Shown piece by piece: positions 1 to 10,518 of a DNA stretch of 64,000 nt (position 1 is its first letter; each line of letters begins with the position of its first letter). The DNA is from Myxococcales bacterium (GTDB lineage: Bacteria; Myxococcota; Myxococcia; Myxococcales; Myxococcaceae): NCBI GenBank assembly GCA_030681895.1, contig JAUXRI010000029.1, positions 1 to 64,000 of the forward strand, read 5' to 3'. A model generated the notes under the pieces. The model was given only the letters and a program-made list of their open reading frames with translations, was not told the origin of the DNA and ran no database searches. Made by a program: the position numbers and the translations under genes.

Positions 1-1
1 T

Positions 2-187
2 CACTCTGACCTCAAAGGCGAGCCTCGCGGCGAGGTGAGCTCCGTGCCGGTGAAGCGCGTGCGGAAGGCGAAGGGTGGGGCGCCTGGAGCGGTGACCTAC
101 ACGGGTGAGAAGACCTTGATGTTGCGCGTCGAGCCGCAACGCCTCGAGCGGCTGCTGGCGACGGAGACCCTCGCGCCGCTCGACTGA
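2..187 (+). CDS. C-terminal end of an unidentified protein (5' truncated)
   Basis: An open frame enters from the left edge and ends at TGA 185-187, giving 61 residues. The visible tail is basic in its first half (VKRVRKAKGG) and ends in an amphipathic, Leu/Arg-rich stretch (RVEPQRLERLLATETLAPLD). Codon third positions are GC-rich as in the surrounding genes, which supports real coding. Too little remains to name a family, and I do not recognise it. The next gene starts 320 nt later on the same strand. Confidence 0.5.
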   Translation, partial: HSDLKGEPRGEVSSVPVKRVRKAKGGAPGAVTYTGEKTLMLRVEPQRLERLLATETLAPLD

Positions 188-507
188 AGGAACCCCGCGC
201 ACCCGTTCGAAAAACTCGATGACACACCCAGCCGAGCGCGCGGATTGATCCACGTTTGGCACGTGTGCTAGGCCGCCGCGTCTTTCCCTACGTGGGCCTA
301 CGCGACGTTCGAGGTGCCGATTTGCTGTCGATTCGCCGATTTCAACTGACCCGATCGCTAACGCCTGGCGGGTGTATTGCCAGACCCCGGGCAGGTGGCG
401 AAGGTGCAGACGGGAATCAAAGCGCTGGTTTCATTGGGAAAACGGAACACAGGTCAGAGGGCACAGGACTTGCCCTTGCACCTCGCCCGCATCATCCGGA
501 GGTCTTC
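188..507. other. 320-nt non-coding stretch upstream of the outer-membrane gene
   Basis: The reading frame of the next gene stays open backwards to about 256, but that stretch has no ribosome site and encodes nothing protein-like, whereas a signal peptide begins at 508. I therefore treat it as intergenic and likely to hold the promoter of the barrel/metalloprotease cassette. No convincing -35/-10 pair, sigma-54 site or hairpin was found. Confidence 0.5.
498..502 (+). promoter_or_regulatory. Ribosome binding site that fixes the GTG start at 508
   Basis: GGAGG lies five bases before the GTG at 508. Together with the signal peptide that starts there, it decides against the longer upstream reading of this frame. 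Confidence 0.7.
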
Positions 508-1725
508 GTGAAGCGTCTCTTTTCCGCACTGATCACTCTCGCGCTCATGCCAACTGTGGCGCTCGCCGATGATGCAACGGCGACCACAGCTGTGAATTCC
601 GAGCAGGCGCAGACTGCTCCGGCCACGACGACGACGACGACGACGACCGACGGCAAGAAGGACGAGAAGGCCGACCCCAAGAAGGACCCGAAGGCCGCCG
701 CAGCCGCGCAGCCCCAGCAGCAGAACGCCCTCGCCAACGCCGTCCAGGCCCGTACGCCTGAAGAGCAGGCGAAGCAGGGTGGCTTTCAGTTCGCGTTCGG
801 TCTCGACCACTACCTCGGCACCGGCACCTTCGTGAACTCGGAGCAGTACGCCTCGCTCGTCGGCGCTCCCAGCTTCGCCGCGACGTACCTCTTCGGCGTC
901 GGTAGCGTTCGCCTCGCCGCCTCGGCGCGTGTCTCGGCCTTCTACGAGTACACCCTGCCTGACACGCCGAACGGTCGCCGGTTCTTCCCGCAGGACACGC
1001 GCCTTGGCCTCGTGGCTCCTGCGCTGTTCCGCGACAAGGCCGTCACCGGCATCTCAGTGACGCCGTCCGTGTCGCTCGTGCTCCCGACCTCGCAGGAGTC
1101 GTTCACCGCCGGGCTCATCAGCACCATCGGCGTCGGCGCTGCGGCCACCCGCTCCGTGAAGGTCGGCAGCGGCGGCTTCGACTTCCGCCTCACGCTCTCG
1201 GGCAGCTACGGCATCTTCACCAGCCCGGTGAACGGCATTCGCAACGTCGCCACGTCGGCGCCGGGCAACCGCGACTCACTCGGCAACCAGATCGTCATCG
1301 GCCGGCCCGGCGAAGACTACGCCGCCATCAACGGCATGAACCCGGGCCTCTCCGGAACGGTTGGCGGCTCGGTCAACTGGCGTACCGGAGGCAACCTGCT
1401 CATGTTCGCCGGCTACTCGTACACCCGCGCGTTCAACCAGGCCGCGACGATTGACCCCAACGATCCCACCCTGCCGCAGGGGCTCGACTCGAACGGCAAT
1501 CAGCTCGGCCGCGCCGGAATGGGTGGCGGCGACGTGACCCGGTCGTTCATCGGGGCATCTTACCAACTCAACGAGCACTACAACCTCGACTTCTACGTCT
1601 TCACCCTCCAGTCGCCCCTCCGTCGCGAAGGCGACAAATGGGTCGTCCGCGCGCCCATCGGCTCCTTCGTCGATGCCGCTTCGAACAACACCAGCCTCAT
1701 CGTTTCGCTCGGCGCAGCCTACTGA
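508..1725 (+). CDS. Predicted outer-membrane beta-barrel protein with low-complexity N-terminal linker
   Basis: 405 residues. Residues 1-20 form a signal peptide (KR, hydrophobic core, ALA before DD). Residues 21-90 are low complexity: Ala/Thr-rich with a seven-Thr run at 40-46, then Lys/Asp/Pro, then Gln/Ala. From about 90 the sequence becomes alternating polar/aromatic strands with frequent Gly and Tyr and ends in an aromatic residue (SLGAAY), as expected of a beta-barrel inserted in the outer membrane. The linker could span periplasm or peptidoglycan. Only 62 nt separate it from the first of two giant metalloprotease lipoproteins, so co-transcription is likely. Substrate and family are not recognised; an alternative is a porin-like or transport channel. 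The start rests on GGAGG at 498-502. Confidence 0.7.
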   Translation: MKRLFSALITLALMPTVALADDATATTAVNSEQAQTAPATTTTTTTTDGKKDEKADPKKDPKAAAAAQPQQQNALANAVQARTPEEQAKQGGFQFAFGLDHYLGTGTFVNSEQYASLVGAPSFAATYLFGVGSVRLAASARVSAFYEYTLPDTPNGRRFFPQDTRLGLVAPALFRDKAVTGISVTPSVSLVLPTSQESFTAGLISTIGVGAAATRSVKVGSGGFDFRLTLSGSYGIFTSPVNGIRNVATSAPGNRDSLGNQIVIGRPGEDYAAINGMNPGLSGTVGGSVNWRTGGNLLMFAGYSYTRAFNQAATIDPNDPTLPQGLDSNGNQLGRAGMGGGDVTRSFIGASYQLNEHYNLDFYVFTLQSPLRREGDKWVVRAPIGSFVDAASNNTSLIVSLGAAY

Positions 1726-1787
1726 GAGCCCACATGAACAACTCGTCAACCCTGTCGAACCTGAAGTCGAACCGTCACGGAGGCACC

Positions 1788-4700
1788 ATGAATCAGCAGT
1801 CACCCTACGCTCGTTGGCTCGCCGCAGCAGCGCTCGCGCTGTTCGCTGCAGCTTGCGCGCAGAGCAACGGCGACGTGAACCGCGTTCAGCCGAACGTCAC
1901 GCGCAAGAGCGACCTGCTCGATGGTGAGTGGTACTTCCGCAACTCGGTCACCTACACGCCGCACAACACCCAGTTCACCTACCCCGGCCAGACCGGCAAC
2001 ATGGAGAAGCTGGTGTGGGAGATCCAGGAAGGCAACCTGGTCGGGTACCGCTCGTATCCGTACATGCTCGGCGCCGAGGTCAACGTCGACAAGACGTCGA
2101 TCGTCTCGGGCACGACCGCGAAGTACTGCGACCGTGACGGCAAGTGCACTGGCGGCCAGAAGTACTTCGGCTCGCCGGTCGTCGCGTTCCCCATCTTGAG
2201 CCACTTCGACATTCAGCGTGGCTACAACCCGTCGACGGGCGAGCAGACGAACGTCATCTCCGAGAACACCTCGGACCGGTACTGGAACCAGCGCGAGTAC
2301 ATCCGCGTGAACTGGGCCGCCAACGTGCTCAACACCATGCAGGGCATGAGCTGGGGCACCGTGCAGAACCCCGGCCTGAGCGCCACCAGCAGCAACTGGG
2401 TGCAGCCCAACGAGAAGGATGCCGACCCGACCGACCTGCCGACCTTCGAGTACGAGGGTGAGGGCGAGGCCCGCAAGCTGAAGTACTTCGACGTCACCGC
2501 CCGCTACCTCGCGGTGCCCGACACGACCTACTTCGAGGGTTGGGGCTCGGTGCCGCTGTGCTACTTCGCCTCGGGCATCTACGACTGCACCTCGTCGGAG
2601 ATCAAGATGCGCGTCTCGGTGGCGAAGGTCGACACCAAGCGCGTGCGTGACTACGAGCCGCTCCTCTACCCGAACGACATGATGTCGCTGTTCGGCGTCT
2701 TCCGTACCGAGCGCCTCAACTGGGACCGCAAGTTCGGCGCCATCGAGTCGGCTCGCATCCTCATCGGCCAGCGTCACCGCCTCTGGGAGGAGTACTACCA
2801 GAAGGACGCGAACGGTCAGCCCGACGTCGCCCGCCCGATCGAGCCCTCGCAGCGCAAGGTCAAGCCCATCGTCTATTACTTCAGCCGCGCTGACCGCATG
2901 GGCGGCGAGGAGCGGTACCAGGAGTTCATCGAGCCCGGCCAGATCATCGCGCGCGACTACGACCGTGCCTTCAAGCGCGCCGTCGCGGCCGTTCGCAACG
3001 TCGAGCCCTCGGCCGTCACGGAGCAGGTCTACTTCCTCTGCGACAACCCGGTGAAGAAGGGCAACCCCAAGGCGTGCGGCGCCGAGGGCTTCTCGCCGAA
3101 GTTCGGCGACCTTCGCTACAGCTTCATGAACACCGTCGCAGAGCCTGTCGCCAACGGCCTGCTCGGCTACGGCCCCAGCTCGGCCGACCCTGAGACGGGC
3201 GAGGTCATCTCGGGCAACTCGAACAGCTACCTCTGGGGCGTCGACCTCTACGGCCGCTCGGTCACCGATTGGATCCTGCTGCAGTCCGGCGAGAAGAACC
3301 TCACCGAGTACATCTCGGGCGCCAACGTGATGGACTTCATCAAGCAGAACCCGGTCTACAACCTCGCGAACGTCAACAAGCAGAACGCGACGATTCAGTC
3401 CGAGCTCCAGGGCATTCCGCAGCGCAACGTCGAGACCGAGGGCGCCTTCGCGAAGCCCACGGCTCGTCTGAGCCGCATGCTCGGCAACCTCAAGGGCGCT
3501 GGCGGCCTGCCCAAGGCCACCCGCAACGAGATGCGCGTCGCCGCCGAGATTCTGGCGAAGAACCCGACGCTCGAGTCGGCCGTCATCGACAACCCTGAGA
3601 TTGGCGAAGACGTCGTCAACATCCTGCCCCCGTTCGCCCGCGAGCGCGCCAAGACCGACCCCGAGTTCCGCCGTGAGATGTCGCGCCTGGCGCTGACCAA
3701 CTACCAGTCGGTGCAGGCGTGGCAGACGCGCCGCCTCGAGTTCCTCTCGAAGAACAACATCTACATGGCCGAGTTCTTCGACCGCACCCTCGTCGGCGTC
3801 GCCAACGAGCTGCTCGCCAAGCGCGACCAGCAGCGCGACGGCTTCAAGACGAACGGCAACCCGAAGTGCGCCACGCCGACCGGCTGCACCGACAAAGAGG
3901 CGACTGACCTCGCCAACGACGGCATCGCGAAGTTCGTTCGCCAGCAGGTGTGGCTGTCGACCTCGCTCCACGAGATGGGCCACACGCTCAACCTGCGCCA
4001 CAACTTCCAGGGCTCGTTCGACGCCATCAACTACTTCGACAACTACTGGCCGCTGCGCAAGGCGAGCATCACGGTTCAGCAGAACAACCAGCCCGTGATT
4101 CCCCGCACGCCGAACGACCTCAAGGCCGCCGCCGAGGGCACTGAAGGCCAGCGCCTCTCGAGCATGCACAGCTACGAGTACTCGTCGATCATGGACTACG
4201 CCGGGAAGATCTTCACCGACTGGAACGGCCTCGGGAAGTACGACGAAGCCGCCATCATCTTCGCGTACACCGCCGTCGCGAAGCCGGGCGGCTCGGGCGC
4301 CGCGACCACCGATACCTCGTACGTCGAGGTGTTCGGCAAGGACGCAAACGACCGCGGCGCGCGCCGTGACACCATGCAGTTCCGCGGCTCCGATGGTGCG
4401 CAGATGAGCATCAGCGGCGCGCAGGTCGACCTGCCGCTGGTGAACGTCACCCACACCAACCCGAACGTTCGCCACTACACCGAGCGCTTCCACTACAGCC
4501 TCGCGCCGCTGCACTTCGGCGAAGGCCCGGCGAACAACATCGCCGCGGTCATCGACGACGGCATCGAGAAGATCAAGACCCGCCGCCTGGTGAAGTACGA
4601 GGACGTGGCCCGTGACGAGACTCGCGTGCGTGAGATCCTCAACGGCGACCCGTCGCTCGCGAACGACCCCGACCGCGCCAACGGCGTCATCGGCACCTCG

Positions 4701-6164
4701 CTGCTGCGCGTGCCCTACATGTTCTGCTCCGACGAGTCGGCCGACGGCCCGGTGCAGTCGTGCTACCGCTTCGACCGCGGCGCCGACTACTACGAGCAGA
4801 CGCGCAACCACCTCGAGGACTACTGGAACTACTACGTCGACTCGCACTTCCGTCGCGACAGCGCGTTCTTCAGCGGCAACGGCGCGATCAACTCGGCGTT
4901 CGGCACGTTCTACAACGTGGCCAACTCGTACAAGCACTACATGCTCGAGCTCTACAAGTCGCCGACCCGCAACCAGGAGCAGCGACTCACCTACCGCATC
5001 GATCCCGTCCTCCAGGACCTCTGGACCATCGGCGTCATCGACGGCATCAACCAGCACCTCAACGTCATGAGCGTGCCGCCGTTCGGCCTCTTCATGTACC
5101 GCACGCTGCGCACGACCGGCCCCCGCTGGGACGTGATCAGCGAAGGTGATGACTTCGACGCGCTGTCGGCCGAGGGCCGGGCCAAGTACCAGGACCTCTA
5201 CACCTCACGCCTGGGTGCTCAGGACTTCGCCACCATGCCCCGCGGCCTCGGCCGTCGCATGTACAGCCGGTACGACTTCAAGAGCGGCTACAACTTCTTC
5301 CAGCGCATGAACGAGGCCGGTCACTACAACGACCAGATCGGCGCCATGTTCGCGGCCGTCCTCCCGCAGATTGACGTGCAGGGGCTCGACACCGACTCCG
5401 ACCAGAACCGGTTCAACGTTCCGTACTACCTGCTCTTCAAGGACGAGATGACCGACACCTTCGGGGCCCTCTGGGGCAACGACGAGCTGAAGGTTCGCCC
5501 CACCGCCTTCAAGCGCACCAACGACCGCGGCGAGATCACCGACGACCTCGGCCTCTTCTGGCGCGTGTACGTCAACGGCTCGGACATCTTCTCGAACTTC
5601 AACTACCCGCCGCAGCAGCCGGGCCGCTGCACCGGCAACGCGCGACCGCCCACGTGCTTCACGGCCGGTCAGAACCCCGCGCCCGCGAACATTCAGCTCA
5701 CCTACACGAGCCGCATCTACTCGCTGTTCCTGGGCATGGCGCTGTTCCGCGTGAACTACGACCTCGACTACGCGAAGGCGAATCAGGTCTATCGCCTCGG
5801 TGGCAACGAGGACTTCACCCTCGCTCCTGGCTACGAGATGGTCGAAGTGCCCGACGTGACGACCGGCGCCCGCTACGTGGCCGTTCGCCCCGCCTGTGCA
5901 CCGAACACGAACTGCCCTGAGACTGCCGCCACGTCGCTCATTCGCCACACGCAGGACATCCTGCTGATGGTTCAGGACCCGGGTCGCTGCCCGATTCCGG
6001 ACTACCTGGTGATTCAGGGCTACGGCTGCCTCGCAGCCGAGCAGGCCAACAACCCCCGCATCCTCGAAGACCGTCGTCGCTATTGGACGGAAGTCTTCCG
6101 CGATGCGATTCGCGACCTCGACCTCTCCCGCTCCTACTACGGCGCGTTCGGAAAGGCGTTCTGA
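1788..6164 (+). CDS. Giant zinc-dependent metalloprotease lipoprotein (DUF4953/EcxA-like metzincin), copy 1
   Basis: 1458 residues. The N-terminus is a lipoprotein signal with lipobox FAAAC (acylated Cys23), so it should be membrane-anchored on the periplasmic or surface side. The zinc motif HEMGHTLNLRH lies at 728-738 (His728, Glu729, His732, His738), the extended metzincin HExxHxxxxxH signature. A Met-turn SSIMDYA follows with Met802. This pairing and the surrounding RHNF context match the DUF4953/EcxA-like zinc metalloprotease family. A conserved block after the lipobox (QPN...DLLDGEWY, 34-49) recurs in the next gene. The ATG at 1788 is chosen because GGAGG sits four bases upstream and the lipobox follows directly; an upstream ATG at 1734 has no signal peptide. 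The substrate is unknown; a protein or peptide nutrient role or predation is inference. Confidence 0.85.
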   Translation: MNQQSPYARWLAAAALALFAAACAQSNGDVNRVQPNVTRKSDLLDGEWYFRNSVTYTPHNTQFTYPGQTGNMEKLVWEIQEGNLVGYRSYPYMLGAEVNVDKTSIVSGTTAKYCDRDGKCTGGQKYFGSPVVAFPILSHFDIQRGYNPSTGEQTNVISENTSDRYWNQREYIRVNWAANVLNTMQGMSWGTVQNPGLSATSSNWVQPNEKDADPTDLPTFEYEGEGEARKLKYFDVTARYLAVPDTTYFEGWGSVPLCYFASGIYDCTSSEIKMRVSVAKVDTKRVRDYEPLLYPNDMMSLFGVFRTERLNWDRKFGAIESARILIGQRHRLWEEYYQKDANGQPDVARPIEPSQRKVKPIVYYFSRADRMGGEERYQEFIEPGQIIARDYDRAFKRAVAAVRNVEPSAVTEQVYFLCDNPVKKGNPKACGAEGFSPKFGDLRYSFMNTVAEPVANGLLGYGPSSADPETGEVISGNSNSYLWGVDLYGRSVTDWILLQSGEKNLTEYISGANVMDFIKQNPVYNLANVNKQNATIQSELQGIPQRNVETEGAFAKPTARLSRMLGNLKGAGGLPKATRNEMRVAAEILAKNPTLESAVIDNPEIGEDVVNILPPFARERAKTDPEFRREMSRLALTNYQSVQAWQTRRLEFLSKNNIYMAEFFDRTLVGVANELLAKRDQQRDGFKTNGNPKCATPTGCTDKEATDLANDGIAKFVRQQVWLSTSLHEMGHTLNLRHNFQGSFDAINYFDNYWPLRKASITVQQNNQPVIPRTPNDLKAAAEGTEGQRLSSMHSYEYSSIMDYAGKIFTDWNGLGKYDEAAIIFAYTAVAKPGGSGAATTDTSYVEVFGKDANDRGARRDTMQFRGSDGAQMSISGAQVDLPLVNVTHTNPNVRHYTERFHYSLAPLHFGEGPANNIAAVIDDGIEKIKTRRLVKYEDVARDETRVREILNGDPSLANDPDRANGVIGTSLLRVPYMFCSDESADGPVQSCYRFDRGADYYEQTRNHLEDYWNYYVDSHFRRDSAFFSGNGAINSAFGTFYNVANSYKHYMLELYKSPTRNQEQRLTYRIDPVLQDLWTIGVIDGINQHLNVMSVPPFGLFMYRTLRTTGPRWDVISEGDDFDALSAEGRAKYQDLYTSRLGAQDFATMPRGLGRRMYSRYDFKSGYNFFQRMNEAGHYNDQIGAMFAAVLPQIDVQGLDTDSDQNRFNVPYYLLFKDEMTDTFGALWGNDELKVRPTAFKRTNDRGEITDDLGLFWRVYVNGSDIFSNFNYPPQQPGRCTGNARPPTCFTAGQNPAPANIQLTYTSRIYSLFLGMALFRVNYDLDYAKANQVYRLGGNEDFTLAPGYEMVEVPDVTTGARYVAVRPACAPNTNCPETAATSLIRHTQDILLMVQDPGRCPIPDYLVIQGYGCLAAEQANNPRILEDRRRYWTEVFRDAIRDLDLSRSYYGAFGKAF

Positions 6165-6196
6165 CCATGACCTCACGGAACTCGTACGGAGAAACC

Positions 6197-9100
6197 ATGA
6201 AGCCCTCGTTCCGCATCCTCCTCGCCGCGTTGAGCGCCATCACGGCGTTCGGCTGCGCCCAGCCTGAGCTGCTCGACCGCACTCAGCCGAACTACGTCAA
6301 GAAGGCCGACCTCATCGACGGGCAGTGGTACGTCAAAGAGACGATCGTCGACCTGCCGAAGACGCCGGGTGCGCCTGGTGTCATCGGGTCGGGTGGCCAG
6401 CTCGACAAGATTCGCTGGGAGGTTCAGGAGAACCTGCTGGTCGGCTACCGCACCTATGAAGTGGTGCCTGGCGCCGACCCGCGCATCGACCCGGTGAAGT
6501 CGAAGATCGGCGACGTTCGTTTCCGCGACGGCAAGCCCTTCAAGGGCAACCCGGTCTTCGCGTACCGCATCACCAGCCACTTCGACCGCCAGCGTCAGTA
6601 CAACGCCGCCACGGGCGAAGTGACGAACGTGCTCGTCGAGGACTCGTCGGATCGCCCCTGGTACCAGCGCGAGTTCATGCGCGTGGACTGGGCGAACAAC
6701 CAGATCCTCAACTACAACAACGCGACCGGCCCCTTCGATTTCCTCAGCGGCATGCTGAAGGTGCGCGTCGTCACCGACCAGGACCAGTCGACCCGCAACG
6801 AGTCGATGGTCTACACCTGCTCTGACGGCTCCGAAGGCAAGGACTCGACGCTCAAGTGTGCGCAGGGCGCGAAGCTCACCTACCTCGACTTCACCACCCA
6901 GGCGATCGTCGACCCGCCGGCCATCGACTACCCGGGCTACGGCCGTCTGCCGTACTGCCTCTTCAACGCGACGTTCGACTGCGAGAGCGCCTCGGCGAAG
7001 ATCCGCACGTCGATCATGAAGGTCGATGAGACCCGCGTCGACGACTACGAGCCCCTCGTCTACTCCGACAAGCTGATGGTGAAGTTCGGGCTCTTCCGCA
7101 ACGAGTCGTACACCTACAGCAAGGACCGGTACTTCACGTACACGGGCCAGCAGTTCTTCGCGATGCGCCACAACATCTGGCAGAAGTCGAAGAAGCCGGT
7201 GTTGGTGAACGGCAAGGCCGAGCTCGACGCCGTCACGGGCCGCGCGAAGTACACGACGATTCCCGTCACGGAGCGCGAAGTGCGCCCGGTCGTCTACTAC
7301 ATGACCGAGAACACCCCCCGCGAACTCTGGGGCGCCGCCGTTCGTCGCCACGCCGAGAAAGACGGCTTCAACCCGAACAACACCATCGAAGCTTCGTGGG
7401 ACCGCGCGTTCCGCAAGGCCGTCGCCGTGCCTCGTGGCCTCGAGACGTTCGATTCGAAGATGCCGCAGATGTTCTACGTCTGTGAGTCGCCGGTTCAGGA
7501 AGGCGCTCCCGCCGCCTGCGGCAAGCCCGGCACCTATGCACGCCTCGGCGACCTGCGCTTCCACATGGCGCCGTACAACGACCAGAACTCTGGCGGCCTG
7601 CTCGGCCTCGGCCCGTCGGCGATGGACCCCGAGACGGGCGAAGTCGTCACCGCGACGGCCAACGTCTACGGGCCCGGCATCGACACGTGGGCTGGCAGCT
7701 CGGCTCAGGTCATCGACGTCGTCAACGGTGAGGTCAGCCTCTCCGAGCTCGTCGCCGGCAAGGACATCAAGGACTACGTCTTCGCCAACTTGAGCGGCAC
7801 CGACCCGCGCCGTCCGCGCACGGGCCCCTTCACCGCGCAGCAGCCGCTGATCTCGGACCCGTCGCGTCCGGCCAGCTCGTTCAACAAGCCCAACGGCCGC
7901 CTGGCCGACCTGCTCGGCACCTGGAAGCAGTCGGGCATGCCGCTCATGAAGGGCAACCGCAAGGAGACGGTCGCGCAGCTCCTCAGGGACAACCCGTCAC
8001 TCGAGGACTCGCTCCTCAACCTGCCTGAGGTTCGCGTCGCCGTTCTCGGCCACGTGCCGAACCGCGCCTTCGGTCAGCGCCTCGAGAGCGACTCGGCCTT
8101 CTACCGTCAGGTCGCCCGCAACGTGCTCCTCGGCATCGACCCGCTCGACGACGCCCGCAAGGCCATGAAGCAGAAGGTCGACCCGTCGATCGGTTGCTTC
8201 TTCGAGTACGACTACTCCGACGAGGACTACTTCGGCGTCGCCAAGCGCAAGCTGAAGCTGCAGAACGACCTGATCGCCAAGTTCAAGGGCCAGGGCAACA
8301 CGGCCTGCACGAACGCGTCTGCCTGCACCGATGCCGAGGCCAAGAAGCTCGCGAAGGACGAGGTCTACAACGACCTGCGTCGCGAGGCCTACCGCTCGGT
8401 CATGGAGCACGAGATCGGCCACACCCTCGGTCTGCGCCACAACTTCATCGCCTCGGCAGACCCGCTCAACTACCACGACGGGTACTGGGACCTGCGCAAG
8501 GAGACCATCGGCGTCATCGCCGGCGGCCGCCGCGTGCTCCCCATCACGCCGGCCAACATGGTCGACGCGGCGAAGCTCAACGAGCGCCAGCAGAACGAGT
8601 CGATGTACGAGTACGAGTACTCGTCCATCATGGACTACGGCGCGCGCGTGAACTCGCAGAACCGCGGCACCGGCAAGTACGACGACGCCGCCATCCTCTT
8701 CGCCTACTCGGGTGGCTACGAGCCCGGCTGGGTCGAGGTGTTCGCCGAGACGCGCAACGACTACCAGAACACCGCCGTCACCCTCGAGGTCGACAACCTT
8801 GCGAAGGTCTTCACGGCGCGCGGTGCGCACGTCGAGATCCCGCTGTCGATCGCCGAGCACTACACGCCCGTGTCGAGCCTCTACACGGACAAGTACCACT
8901 ACACGACGCTGCCCTTCCATTTCGCCGAGGCGAACGGCTCGTTCGAAGATCGCCTCAACCAGGGCATCAACCGCATGAAGACGCGGTCGTACCGGAAGTG
9001 GAGCGAGATGCAGAAGGTCTACGATCGCCTCGCGGCAGAGGTGAAGAACTACAACCTCAACGCCTCAGGCCTCGGTCAGCGCGACATCGAGCGCAGCCGC

Positions 9101-10498
9101 ACGGTCGTGAACGCGGCTGGTGGCAAGCTCGTGCCCGTCGAAGTGCCGTACATGATGTGCACGGACGGCGAAGTCGGCGCGAACCTGCTCTGCAACCGCA
9201 ATGACCAGGGCGCTGACGTGTACGAGATGACGTCGAAGTGGATCGAGCGTTTCAACCAGTCGTACGTGTTCTCGAACTTCCGCCGCGACCGTCTCTTCTA
9301 CTCTCCGTCGGCAGTCGCCTCGGGCAAGTTCGGCCGCTTCCTCGGAAACGTCCCGAACGTGTACCAGCAGTGGCTCTTCAACATCTACTTCCTCACCAAG
9401 TACCTGCAGCTCTCGCCTGAGGAGCTCGACGAGTACTACGGCCTCGGCGACCCGATCTGGCAGAACTACTGGACGATGGCGGTGGTGGACTCGACGAACC
9501 TGCTGATGCAGCAGCTCGCGATTCCGGCGGCCGGCTACCACGGCAAGCGCCCGGACGGCACGTGGGAGTACCTGCCCTCGGGTGACAACCTCAACCGTCG
9601 TCTCTCTGCGACGGCCGAGGGAGCCCTCAAGGCCGACATCGCTCGCGCTGATCGTGGCGGCTACACCGACCTCGCGTACCTGCCCCGTGGACCGGGCCGG
9701 TCGATCTACACGGTGTTCGATTCGTTCGGCTACGACAACTACAGCCGCGTGAACGAAGCGGGCCACTTCTGGGACGTGTACGCGGCGATGCTCGCGCTCA
9801 TCACCAGCGAGACGAACTTCCTCGGTGTCGACCGTGGCTCGGACGCGCTCCGCTACTCGCTGCCGTACTACACGACCTTCAACAAGGAGCTCGCGCCCCT
9901 CTTCGGCTCGTACTTCACCGAGACGCCTGAGAACTACGCCGCGATGCTGGCGAAGAACTCGGACGGCACCGCGAGCGTGCAGCTGCCCACGTTCATCAAG
10001 GCCAACGACTACATCTTCGGCTTCAACTACCCGCTCGCACCCATCAACCCGGTCGACGGCAACGGCAACCCGATGCCGATGTCGAGGGTGTTGCCGGTCT
10101 CGACGTGGAGCGCCCGCTTCTACTCGCAGGTCTGGTCGATGGCCTTCTTCACCCAGAACTACAACCTCGAGTACGCCGAGTTCTCGAAGGTGTACCGCCT
10201 GGGCAGCGGCGAGGCCCTCAGCCCGGCAGCCGGCTACGAGACGGTTCAGTTCAACGATCCGTTCGGCGGCGGCTACGTCTATGCGGCGCTCCGCAAGGTC
10301 GGCGACCCGCTGCCTTCGACTGGTGCGAGCATCGTGGTCCGCGCGCAGACGCAGCAGGCGAAGTGGACGCAGGCGAAGAACCTGAATCAGCCCGTCGACG
10401 GCCTCACGGCGTCGGAGTGGGAGGCCAAGGTTCGCGAGACCGTGCGCACCATGGAGATCATGCGCGGCCTGTACAACATCTTCGGTCGGGCAGGCTGA
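6197..10498 (+). CDS. Giant zinc-dependent metalloprotease lipoprotein (DUF4953/EcxA-like metzincin), copy 2
   Basis: 1433 residues, a paralogue of the preceding gene with the same layout. The lipobox TAFGC places the lipidated Cys at 20; the shared block QPNYVKKADLIDGQWY is at 30-45. The zinc motif HEIGHTLGLRH is at 738-748 (His738, Glu739, His742, His748) and the Met-turn SSIMDYG has Met812. Copy 2 keeps the more typical LGLRHNF context, whereas copy 1 reads LNLRHNF. The start at 6197 is preceded by ACGGAGA and leads straight into the signal peptide; the ATG at 6167 would add ten residues before it. It lies 32 nt after copy 1 and is followed by a hairpin terminator, which points to one transcript from the barrel gene through both proteases. 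Confidence 0.85.
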   Translation: MKPSFRILLAALSAITAFGCAQPELLDRTQPNYVKKADLIDGQWYVKETIVDLPKTPGAPGVIGSGGQLDKIRWEVQENLLVGYRTYEVVPGADPRIDPVKSKIGDVRFRDGKPFKGNPVFAYRITSHFDRQRQYNAATGEVTNVLVEDSSDRPWYQREFMRVDWANNQILNYNNATGPFDFLSGMLKVRVVTDQDQSTRNESMVYTCSDGSEGKDSTLKCAQGAKLTYLDFTTQAIVDPPAIDYPGYGRLPYCLFNATFDCESASAKIRTSIMKVDETRVDDYEPLVYSDKLMVKFGLFRNESYTYSKDRYFTYTGQQFFAMRHNIWQKSKKPVLVNGKAELDAVTGRAKYTTIPVTEREVRPVVYYMTENTPRELWGAAVRRHAEKDGFNPNNTIEASWDRAFRKAVAVPRGLETFDSKMPQMFYVCESPVQEGAPAACGKPGTYARLGDLRFHMAPYNDQNSGGLLGLGPSAMDPETGEVVTATANVYGPGIDTWAGSSAQVIDVVNGEVSLSELVAGKDIKDYVFANLSGTDPRRPRTGPFTAQQPLISDPSRPASSFNKPNGRLADLLGTWKQSGMPLMKGNRKETVAQLLRDNPSLEDSLLNLPEVRVAVLGHVPNRAFGQRLESDSAFYRQVARNVLLGIDPLDDARKAMKQKVDPSIGCFFEYDYSDEDYFGVAKRKLKLQNDLIAKFKGQGNTACTNASACTDAEAKKLAKDEVYNDLRREAYRSVMEHEIGHTLGLRHNFIASADPLNYHDGYWDLRKETIGVIAGGRRVLPITPANMVDAAKLNERQQNESMYEYEYSSIMDYGARVNSQNRGTGKYDDAAILFAYSGGYEPGWVEVFAETRNDYQNTAVTLEVDNLAKVFTARGAHVEIPLSIAEHYTPVSSLYTDKYHYTTLPFHFAEANGSFEDRLNQGINRMKTRSYRKWSEMQKVYDRLAAEVKNYNLNASGLGQRDIERSRTVVNAAGGKLVPVEVPYMMCTDGEVGANLLCNRNDQGADVYEMTSKWIERFNQSYVFSNFRRDRLFYSPSAVASGKFGRFLGNVPNVYQQWLFNIYFLTKYLQLSPEELDEYYGLGDPIWQNYWTMAVVDSTNLLMQQLAIPAAGYHGKRPDGTWEYLPSGDNLNRRLSATAEGALKADIARADRGGYTDLAYLPRGPGRSIYTVFDSFGYDNYSRVNEAGHFWDVYAAMLALITSETNFLGVDRGSDALRYSLPYYTTFNKELAPLFGSYFTETPENYAAMLAKNSDGTASVQLPTFIKANDYIFGFNYPLAPINPVDGNGNPMPMSRVLPVSTWSARFYSQVWSMAFFTQNYNLEYAEFSKVYRLGSGEALSPAAGYETVQFNDPFGGGYVYAALRKVGDPLPSTGASIVVRAQTQQAKWTQAKNLNQPVDGLTASEWEAKVRETVRTMEIMRGLYNIFGRAG

Positions 10499-10518
10499 CC
10501 CAGCCCCGAAGGTAACGT

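Noticed and set aside
255..272. Sigma-54 promoter (TGGCAC element) upstream of the outer-membrane gene
   Set aside because: TGGCAC is present, but the GC element is seven rather than ten bases after GG, so the required spacing fails.
1800..5057. A 1085-codon open frame on the minus strand opposite the first metalloprotease gene
   Set aside because: It mirrors a GC-rich gene, is dominated by Val/Arg/Ala/Asp/Glu/Leu as expected of an antisense shadow, and has no domain; the plus strand has a lipobox, zinc motif and Met-turn.
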